Source of the DNA: Streptococcus suis
GTDB lineage: Bacteria; Bacillota; Bacilli; Lactobacillales; Streptococcaceae
Reading direction: 5' to 3'
DNA length: 39,903 nucleotides
Assembly: GCF_002964045.1 (NCBI RefSeq)
Contig: NZ_POPB01000368.1
Location: forward strand, 1-39,903
Both the position numbers and the translations under genes were made by a program. The notes under the pieces were generated by a model. That model saw only the letters and a list, made by a program, of their open reading frames with translations, was not told the origin of the DNA and made no database searches. This document shows positions 34,518 through 39,903 of this stretch, piece by piece; the stretch's first letter is position 1, and the number at the start of each line of letters is the position of its first letter.

Positions 34518-34811
34518 ATGACATACAGAGTTAAGGCATACACGCTTCGGGAGGAATCTACGGAAAGCAGCACAAGGTATTTTATCAGCTTTAAGGACGG
34601 GCAGGGCAAATCCCACGAGTTGGAAGTGTCGGAACAGTTCTTTATGGAGTTTCGGCAAATGGAACGCAGGAACAGGAATCTTCTCCAATGGGACGAGCGG
34701 CACAGGGAGTTTTCGGAAGTATGGGACGAAACCCTTTACAGACGGGCGTTGCGTGTGCCTAAGAGCCTTGATGAACGCATGGTTGAGGAAGAACGGAATG
34801 AAACGCTCTAA
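34518..34811 (+). pseudogene. Third sigma/HTH-like ORF, C-terminal domain deleted
   Basis: ATG 34518 (GCAGGAGG at 34502-34509) opens a 97-residue frame with MTYRVKAYTLREESTESSTRYFISF and ...EVWDETLYRRALRVPKSLDERMVEEERNETL, then stops. In related elements I recall this protein continuing about 45 residues with a sigma region-4 helix-turn-helix (family knowledge, not checked). Here that part is replaced at once by the middle of the recombinase, so the gene is a truncated remnant at a deletion join. Confidence 0.6.
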
Positions 34812-36248
34812 ATGTATTCTGCCGATGTGTCAGTCAAGATAAAATCGGCATATCGGGCGAGGTTTCAACAGGGGAAATTCATGGGAACTACCGCCCCTTA
34901 TGGCTATATCAAAGACCCTGCCGACCACAACCATCTGCTGATAGATGATAAAGTGGCACATGTTGTAAAAGAGATATTCGACCTTGCATTAAAAGGGAAT
35001 GGAGTTGCCAAAATTTGCAGACATCTTAATAAACAGCATATCCTACGCCCTGCCGCTTATGCGGTGGAGCAAGGGGCAACAGGCTATGAGCGGTACTTTG
35101 AGGATAACGAGGAAAACCGTTATATTTGGAGCGAGAACAGCGTGAGGGGCATTTTAAGAAGCCCGATATATGCGGGCAACCTTGCAGGCTACAAGCGGAT
35201 TGCAGCCAACATGAAAAGCAAGAAACGCCCCTCTAAGCTGCCCGAAGAATGGGAAGTGATACCAGACACCCATGAGGGGATAGTCACGCAGGAGGAATTT
35301 GACACCGTACAGCAGCTTATGACGAGCCGCAGGCGGGAGCAGAACGCAGGGGGATTTGAGAATATCTTTTCGGGCGTTATCAAGTGTGCGGACTGCGGCT
35401 ATGCGATGCTGGCGGCGAGTGCCAACAGGAGGAAACGCCCCGACATCATCGACTGCGTACAATACACCTGCAATAATTATGGCAGATATGGCAATGTTAT
35501 GTGTACCGCACACAGCATTGAAGCGAGGGACTTATTCAATGCCGTCCTTGCCGACATCAACCGCTTTGCGGATATGGCAGTGAATGATGAAAAGGCGGTC
35601 AGGGCCATAGAAAAGCGGCTCACGGAAACAGACCAGAGCAGGGCGAAAGCATTAGAGAAAGAACGTAAGAAGCTGAACAAACGCCTTGCGGAACTGGACA
35701 GGCTGTTTTCCTCTCTCTACGAGGATAAGGTCATGGAGCGTATTACCGAGCGGAATTTTGAGATGATGTCGGGGAAATACCAGAAAGAGCAGCTTGAAAT
35801 TGAAGCAAGGCTGAAAGAGGTGACGGAAACTCTTAATGAAAGCTACGAGAAATCACGGGGAATCCGTGACTTCCTCGCCCTTATCCGAAATTATCAAGGC
35901 TTAAAAGAACTGGATGCAACAGTTATAAACGCACTCATAGACAAGATACTTGTTTCGGAGCGTGAGAAGATGGCAGACGGAACAGTGAAGCAGGAAATCA
36001 AGATTTACTATAAATTCATCGGCTTTGTCGATGAATTACATATCATACCTACAAAACGGTGGGCAGCAATGCCCGCTAAAAATTGTACGGTGTGCGGCGT
36101 TGAATATGTCCCGGGCTCTGGTGCATCAAGGTATTGTCCTGCTTGTGCCAAGAAGATACGGAGGGAGAAATCAAACGAGAGCAAACGCAGGAGCAGAGAA
36201 CAGAAAAGGATAGCATGTATGAACTGTCCGCAAAAAATGACCGACTGA
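34812..36248 (+). pseudogene. Large serine recombinase (TnpX/TndX-like) without catalytic domain
   Basis: The 478-codon frame starts inside the protein: YSADVSVKIKSAYRARFQQGKFMGTTAPYGYIKDP is the recombinase-domain boundary normally near residue 130-160. Recombinase domain, zinc ribbon (IKCADCGYAML) and a long coiled coil (about 250-350) follow, then a second zinc motif (CTVCGVEYVPGSGASRYCPACAKK). The N-terminal resolvase domain with the catalytic serine is missing, and the frame follows the truncated sigma-like ORF at once. No ribosome site precedes ATG 34812. A deletion fused the two genes, so the element should not catalyse its own excision. Confidence 0.85.
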
Positions 36249-36270
36249 ACTACGACAAGCGAGAACAACT

Positions 36271-36298
36271 AGCAGGAGAAAGTCTTCTGCTTTTTTTT
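36271..36298 (+). terminator. Terminator between the insertion and the primase gene
   Basis: AGCAGGAGA and TCTTCTGCT pair with one wobble around a short loop and run into eight T. It probably belongs to the ICE backbone and originally ended the methylase-helicase transcript. Confidence 0.8.
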
Positions 36299-36312
36299 GA
36301 TAGGGAGGAAAG

Positions 36313-37413
36313 ATGACACGAATTAAAGCAGTAAAACAAAAGGCCATTTTAGATGTTGCTGAGAGTCTGGGCTGTTCCTTCAGACGTTTATCAGGACACA
36401 TTTATGAACACCCAGACCATGATTCCTTTCGGATTTTTGCCGATACCAATACTTTCAAATGGTTTTCAAGAGATATACAAGGAGATGTAATTGACTTTGT
36501 TCAATTAGTGACAGGTGTTTCTTTCAAAGAGGCTGTATCCTATCTTGAAACTGGGGATTTTGAACAAGTTAAGTTGATAGAAGAAACTTATCAACCATTT
36601 CAATACTATTTGCATGAAGAACCCTTTCAGCAAGCACGTACTTACTTGCAAGTCGTCCGTGGCCTAAGTGATCAGACTATTAATACCTTTGGCAGACAAG
36701 GATTGCTTGCTCACGCTACTTATCAATCGGAGCCCGTATTAGTGTTAAAAAGCTATGACCACAACGGGACCTTACAGGCCGCAAGCCTTCAAGGTCTCGT
36801 CAAAAATGAAGAAAAACACGATCGAGGTTATCTCAAAAAAATCATGAAAGGATCTCATGGCTATGTCGGTATTAGTTTCGATATTGGGAATCCTAAGCGA
36901 CTCATTTTTTGTGAATCAGTTATCGATATGATGAGTTATTATCAGCTTTACCAAAAGCAATTATCCGATGTTCGCCTGATTTCAATGGAAGGTTTAAAAC
37001 TTTCTGTGATTGCTTATCAGACCTTGCGTCTAGCAGCAGAGGAACAGGGGAAATTGGCATTTCTAGATACAGTAAATCCAAGCAGACTTAGTCATTATCT
37101 TCAGGCAATACAAGAGACGACAACCTTCTTCCAAACTCATTCAAATGCATTAACATTGGCTGTTGATAACGATGAGGCAGGAAGAGAATTTTGTCAGAAA
37201 CTGTCAGATAAAGGACTTCCGCTTTCTCAAGATTTACCACCATTGCAAGGACTTGAAACAAAGTTAGATTGGAATGATATTGTGAAACGACAAAAGGAAT
37301 TATCTTTAAGAGATCTTATCCAGTCAGCCCAAACAAAAGTCATTAGAGATCATCCTCCACCTAAACGAGAGCACACTTTTGATGTGATAACAAAATCAAG
37401 TCCGCTATCATAA
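36313..37413 (+). CDS. TOPRIM-domain DNA primase-like protein (DUF3991 type)
   Basis: The 366-residue protein has an N-terminal zinc-free CHC2-like/DUF3991 region (AILDVAESLGCSF, FKWFSRDIQGDVIDFVQLVTG) and a TOPRIM domain: LIFCESVIDMMSYY with the catalytic Glu, then TLAVDNDEAGREF with the DxD pair and LDWND. It is expected to synthesise primers or prime the transferred single strand. GGGAGG (36303-36308) supports the ATG. It begins the operon of small genes that follow. Confidence 0.85.
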   Translation: MTRIKAVKQKAILDVAESLGCSFRRLSGHIYEHPDHDSFRIFADTNTFKWFSRDIQGDVIDFVQLVTGVSFKEAVSYLETGDFEQVKLIEETYQPFQYYLHEEPFQQARTYLQVVRGLSDQTINTFGRQGLLAHATYQSEPVLVLKSYDHNGTLQAASLQGLVKNEEKHDRGYLKKIMKGSHGYVGISFDIGNPKRLIFCESVIDMMSYYQLYQKQLSDVRLISMEGLKLSVIAYQTLRLAAEEQGKLAFLDTVNPSRLSHYLQAIQETTTFFQTHSNALTLAVDNDEAGREFCQKLSDKGLPLSQDLPPLQGLETKLDWNDIVKRQKELSLRDLIQSAQTKVIRDHPPPKREHTFDVITKSSPLS

Positions 37414-37440
37414 TCTAGAATGTGACAAGGAGGACAGCCT

Positions 37441-37668
37441 ATGAGTGTGATTGAACGTCTAGCTGAAAAAGTAGCTAGGCAAGAAGAAAAGGTCTCACGT
37501 GAGACGGAGAAATTGGAAAACTATCGTGACCAACTACAAACAGCTATGTACAGCACCTTTATCAAACGGCAACAATCTAGTCAGTTGTCATTTCATGAAG
37601 CACTAGAGAAAGCCTTTGGTAAAGAAACCACACTACACCCAGATTACAGAAATGAGGATATAGAATGA
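37441..37668 (+). CDS. Small coiled-coil ICE protein (75 aa)
   Basis: ATG 37441 follows AAGGAGG (37428-37434). The 75-residue product is charged and helical, with LAEKVARQEEKVSRETEKLENYRDQL suggesting a coiled coil. It is a conserved short ICE gene (DUF5965-like in position). Its stop overlaps the next start (ATGA), so the two are coupled. Function is unknown. Confidence 0.75.
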   Translation: MSVIERLAEKVARQEEKVSRETEKLENYRDQLQTAMYSTFIKRQQSSQLSFHEALEKAFGKETTLHPDYRNEDIE

Positions 37669-38054
37669 GTAAAGCATGGAATTTTGATCAACCACTAGAT
37701 GATGTGAAACCAACATCATCCCATGAAGAACGAGCTAAAATCGCAGCACTTTTCCATAAACAGGATGAAAAACCAATTGAAGAAGTAGATTATGTGGCTG
37801 CTTTTGAACAGCAACAAAAGGAGTCAAAATCTAAAGATGACCAAACGCCTGAATCAAAAGTTAAACAAAGTCAGCCGAAGAAAGTAAATATCACAAGCGA
37901 CTATAAACAACACTTGGCAGACACTATTGCACAAAACAACAAGGATATTTCAGCCTGTCAAAAGCAAATTGAAGAACTTCATCAATTGATTGATGAAAAG
38001 AAAATCCAAAATAAAAAGTTGCAGGCTATTTCAGTAGCCATTGATGATTTATAA
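37665..38054 (+). CDS. Conserved ICE protein (129 aa), charged
   Basis: The 129-residue product begins MSKAWNFDQPLDDVKP, followed by a long low-complexity Lys/Glu/Gln linker and a C-terminal coiled coil (DTIAQNNKDISACQKQIEELHQLIDEKKIQNKKLQAI). It overlaps the previous gene by 4 bases. The family is known only from ICEs (DUF5945-like in position). It may be an adaptor for primase or relaxosome proteins. Confidence 0.75.
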   Translation: MSKAWNFDQPLDDVKPTSSHEERAKIAALFHKQDEKPIEEVDYVAAFEQQQKESKSKDDQTPESKVKQSQPKKVNITSDYKQHLADTIAQNNKDISACQKQIEELHQLIDEKKIQNKKLQAISVAIDDL

Positions 38055-38087
38055 GTCAGGTAGTCCTATGCGGGCTACCTGACTTAT
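38051..38087 (+). terminator. Perfect 13-bp hairpin after the coiled-coil gene
   Basis: ATAAGTCAGGTAG (38051-38063) and CTACCTGACTTAT (38075-38087) pair fully. The stem includes the stop codon of the preceding gene. The 3' side lacks a T-run, so it may stabilise mRNA rather than terminate. Confidence 0.6.
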
Positions 38088-38104
38088 AATTGAAGGAGAA
38101 GATA

Positions 38105-38395
38105 ATGAAATTTTTTCAAAAGAAAAAACAGAACCAGGATCAATTTAAACGACTGATTCATCGACTATCAGAGATGTCAGATAGTGAACTAACCAAAGTA
38201 GAGCAACTCCTAGATGTGGTCTTTGATTCAAGTTTCAAGTCTAGTGAGAGAGTGGAAATATCTAGGGACATTATAACCGATGAGGAACAAATTCTTGATA
38301 AGTCAATCCAAGAAGCGAAAAATAAACTGAATACTGAGCAGTTGGAGAAGCGAATAGAGGAGTTTAAGCAATCGAAGAAACCTAAAAACGGATAA
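38105..38395 (+). CDS. Small charged helical ICE protein (96 aa)
   Basis: ATG 38105 after GAAGGAGAA gives 96 residues: a basic N-terminus (MKFFQKKKQNQDQFKRL) and an acidic, helical remainder ending KKPKNG. No family is recognised. Its stop codon is buried in the terminator hairpin at 38385-38426, which makes it the last gene of the primase operon. Confidence 0.7.
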   Translation: MKFFQKKKQNQDQFKRLIHRLSEMSDSELTKVEQLLDVVFDSSFKSSERVEISRDIITDEEQILDKSIQEAKNKLNTEQLEKRIEEFKQSKKPKNG

Positions 38396-38426
38396 TGCAC
38401 CAAATATGGTGCGTTATCCGTTTTTT
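38385..38426 (+). terminator. Terminator overlapping the stop of the preceding gene
   Basis: AAAACGGATAA(T)GCACCA and TGGTGC-GTTATCCGTTTT form a long stem around AATA, followed by six T. It also lies just upstream of the pezA -10 box. Confidence 0.85.
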
Positions 38427-38427
38427 A

Positions 38428-38436
38428 TGGTATAAT
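38428..38436 (+). promoter_or_regulatory. pezAT promoter (extended -10)
   Basis: TGG TATAAT is an extended -10 element immediately after the terminator's T-run. There is no good -35 box at 17 bases, since that position falls in the hairpin arm. PezA is known to repress its own promoter. Confidence 0.6.
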
Positions 38437-38464
38437 GAAAGCAAATATGAGGAGGTCTTTATCT

Positions 38465-38941
38465 ATGATCGGAGACAATATAAAATCACTACGCCGAACA
38501 CACGATTTAACACAGCCAGAATTTGCGAAAATGGTTGGGATTTCACGCAATAGCCTGAGTCGCTACGAAAATGGTACCAGCACTGTTTCAACTGAACTCA
38601 TCGACCGTATTTGTCAGAAATTTAACGTTTCTTATGTCGATATTGTAGGAGAGGACAAGATGTTAACACCTGTCGAAGATTACCATCTGACTTTAAAAGT
38701 AGAAGTGATAAAAGAACGTGGAGCAGCCATTTTATCAAAGCTTTATAGATACCAGGATAGTCAAGATATTGTTTTTGATGATGAATCTAATCCTTGGATT
38801 TTGATGAGTGATGACTTGGCCGAATTGATCAATACGAAAATTTACCTTGTCGCTACTTTCGATGAAATAGAGCGTTACAATGGCTATTTAGATGGTATAG
38901 AGCGGATGTTAGACATGGTGCATCATCGGGTGGTGGCTTAA
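38465..38941 (+). CDS. pezA: PezA-type antitoxin and repressor
   Basis: The 158-residue product (same length as pneumococcal PezA) has an XRE helix-turn-helix (IKSLRRTHDLTQPEFAKMVGISRNSLSRYENG) at residues about 6-35, a linker with YVDIVGEDKM and a C-terminal three-helix toxin-binding domain (LSKLYRYQDSQDIVFDDESNPWILMSDDLAELI). It binds and blocks PezT and represses transcription. GAGGAGG (38450-38456) precedes ATG 38465. Its stop overlaps the pezT start by one base. Confidence 0.92.
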   Translation: MIGDNIKSLRRTHDLTQPEFAKMVGISRNSLSRYENGTSTVSTELIDRICQKFNVSYVDIVGEDKMLTPVEDYHLTLKVEVIKERGAAILSKLYRYQDSQDIVFDDESNPWILMSDDLAELINTKIYLVATFDEIERYNGYLDGIERMLDMVHHRVVA

Positions 38942-39708
38942 TGAGACTGGAAGAATTTAGTGAGGCTGAGTTTCAGAAGGCCTTGCAGCGAACCATTCGG
39001 GCCTTAACCCGAGGAAAGACGATTCCAGATCAACCGAAAGCTATCTTGCTTGGTGGACAAAGCGGAGCAGGTAAGACGACTATTCATCGTATCAAGCAAA
39101 AGGAATTTCAAGGTAATATCATTATTATCGATGGTGACAGCTACCGTTCTCAGCATCCCAATTACTTAGCCCTGCAAGAAAAGTATGGCAAGGATAGCGT
39201 GGACTATACCAAGGGATTTGCAGGAAAAATGGTAGAACAGTTGGTTGATGAACTCAGTACGCAAGGCTACCATTTGCTGATTGAGGGAACCTTGCGAACT
39301 ACTCAAGTTCCTCGTCAGACTGCTCAATTATTATCTTCTAAAGGTTACCAAGTTTCCTTAGCAGTGATTGGTACCAAACCAGAGCTTTCTTATCTCAGCA
39401 CCTTGATTCGTTACGAAGAGCTTTATGCCATCGATCCGACTCAGGCTAGAGCAACACCAAAAGAACACCACGATGGGATTGTTGAGAACTTGGTTGATAA
39501 CTTGAGGGAGTTAGAAAGTGAAAATCTCTTTGACCAGATTCAAATTTATCAAAGAGATAGAACTTGTATCTATGATTCTGAAACTGCTGAAGGTTCCGCA
39601 GCAGAAGTGCTACAAGAATGCCTATTTGGAAAATGGAGCAAGGTAGAGGAGGAGATGGTGAAGGAGAGTGAACTCCTACTTAAGGAATTACTTGAGAAAA
39701 ATAAATAA
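38941..39708 (+). CDS. pezT: PezT zeta-family toxin
   Basis: The 255-residue kinase phosphorylates UDP-N-acetylglucosamine and so poisons peptidoglycan synthesis. Walker A GGQSGAGKTT has Lys45 at the ATP site. IIDGDSYRSQHP carries the catalytic Asp66, and LIEGTLRT and QARATPKEHHDGIV follow as in known PezT. The C-terminus differs slightly: pneumococcal PezT ends near ELLEK, whereas here two extra codons (Asn-Lys) come from the adjoining erm(B) DNA. The last codons carry the -35 box of the erm(B) promoter. The core protein looks intact. Confidence 0.92.
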   Translation: MRLEEFSEAEFQKALQRTIRALTRGKTIPDQPKAILLGGQSGAGKTTIHRIKQKEFQGNIIIIDGDSYRSQHPNYLALQEKYGKDSVDYTKGFAGKMVEQLVDELSTQGYHLLIEGTLRTTQVPRQTAQLLSSKGYQVSLAVIGTKPELSYLSTLIRYEELYAIDPTQARATPKEHHDGIVENLVDNLRELESENLFDQIQIYQRDRTCIYDSETAEGSAAEVLQECLFGKWSKVEEEMVKESELLLKELLEKNK

Positions 39709-39720
39709 ATTTTGTATAAT
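39692..39720 (+). promoter_or_regulatory. erm(B) promoter overlapping the end of pezT
   Basis: TTGAGA (39692-39697, inside the pezT codons for Leu-Glu-Lys) and TATAAT (39715-39720) are spaced by 17 bases. The boxes straddle the pezT stop, so the promoter seems to combine a pezT-derived or shared -35 with the erm(B) -10. Confidence 0.75.
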
Positions 39721-39777
39721 AGGAATTGAAGTTAAATTAGATGCTAAAAATTTGTAATTAAGAAGGAGGGATTCGTC

Positions 39778-39861
39778 ATGTTGGTATTCCAAATGCGTAA
39801 TGTAGATAAAACATCTACTGTTTTGAAACAGACTAAAAACAGTGATTACGCAGATAAATAA
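39778..39861 (+). CDS. ermBL: ErmBL leader peptide
   Basis: The 27-residue peptide begins MLVFQMRNVD, the recognised ErmBL sequence in which erythromycin stalls the ribosome at the tenth codon and so opens the erm(B) start region. AAGGAGGG (39762-39769) is its ribosome site. The erm(B) coding region itself lies beyond the window end. Confidence 0.95.
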   Translation: MLVFQMRNVDKTSTVLKQTKNSDYADK

Positions 39862-39903
39862 ATACGTTAGATTAATTCCTACCAGTGACTAATCTTATGA
39901 CTT
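39862..39903 (+). other. Start of the erm(B) attenuator leader
   Basis: After ErmBL the window runs into the known leader RNA that pairs with the erm(B) ribosome site. It is cut before the erm(B) coding start. Confidence 0.6.

Larger units (their letters stand above)
29976..36250 (+). mobile_element. tet(O/W/32/O)-bearing insertion with Tn4451/Tn1549-like genes
   Basis: From about 29976 to about 36250 gene content and base use change. tnpV, tet, a zinc-ribbon ORF, sigma-like genes and a large serine recombinase are typical of clostridial mobile DNA, with more C/G-ending codons than the flanks. It interrupts the ICE helicase gene on the left; primase-proximal ICE sequence resumes with the terminator at 36271. 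TnpX/TndX-type elements insert at GA dinucleotides, but the ends cannot be fixed here. It looks like insertion plus deletion rather than a clean insertion. Confidence 0.7.

Noticed and set aside
36134..36316. Frame continuing past the recombinase end (…LSAKNDRLNYDKREQL…)
   Set aside because: It crosses the terminator at 36271-36298 and lacks a ribosome site. It might include a remnant of the helicase tail, but nothing supports that.
1..39903. CRISPR arrays, tRNA or rRNA genes, complete insertion sequences
   Set aside because: No regularly spaced repeats, cloverleaf-type sequence or transposase of the DDE type was found on either strand.

Overview
Organism and type of DNA. The window is low-GC Firmicute DNA with strong AGGAGG ribosome sites. 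Its backbone (RepA_N-type initiator, C5 methylase, PcfB/VirD4/VirB6/PrgI/VirB4 transfer genes, CHAP peptidoglycan hydrolase, AbiE, antigen I/II adhesin, N6-methylase/SNF2 helicase, TOPRIM primase, PezAT) matches, in content and order, the ICESa2603 family of streptococcal integrative and conjugative elements. With the mosaic tet(O/W/32/O) gene, Streptococcus suis is the most likely host; S. agalactiae or a relative is possible. No integrase, relaxase, tRNA, rRNA or CRISPR array is visible, so this is part of an element.

Layout. (1) 1-3.1 kb: a macrolide-lincosamide-streptogramin cluster: 3' end of erm(B), a scar of a plasmid topoisomerase gene, a Vat streptogramin A acetyltransferase, a Lnu nucleotidyltransferase, a gene remnant and an AraC/GyrI-type regulator. 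(2) 3.1-3.45 kb: non-coding junction. (3) 3.5-16.7 kb: ICE replication and transfer block, including a Spx-like protein without its redox cysteines. (4) 16.7-18.2 kb, minus strand: AbiEi/AbiEii with a clear inverted-repeat operator. (5) 18.4-24.1 kb: LPxTG antigen I/II adhesin with three tandem C-terminal domains, then a small calcium-binding-type ORF and an acidic protein. (6) 24.1-30.0 kb: giant methylase-helicase, cut off just before helicase motif VI by (7) a 30.0-36.25 kb insertion carrying tnpV, tet(O/W/32/O), a zinc-ribbon ORF, sigma-like genes and a large serine recombinase without its catalytic domain. (8) 36.3-38.4 kb: primase and small ICE genes. (9) 38.4-39.9 kb: pezAT, followed immediately by an erm(B) promoter and the ErmBL leader peptide.

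How it fits together. The type IV secretion genes, hydrolase and adhesin form the mating machinery. AbiE, PezAT and the methylases would stabilise or protect the element. The cargo covers macrolides, lincosamides, streptogramins A and B, and tetracyclines. The window starts in the 3' end of erm(B) and ends in the erm(B) leader, in the same orientation: either two direct copies of erm(B) bracket this 40 kb, or the segment is circular or tandem. The tet insertion appears to have broken the helicase and lost its own recombinase activity, so it now depends on the host ICE or on homologous recombination to move.
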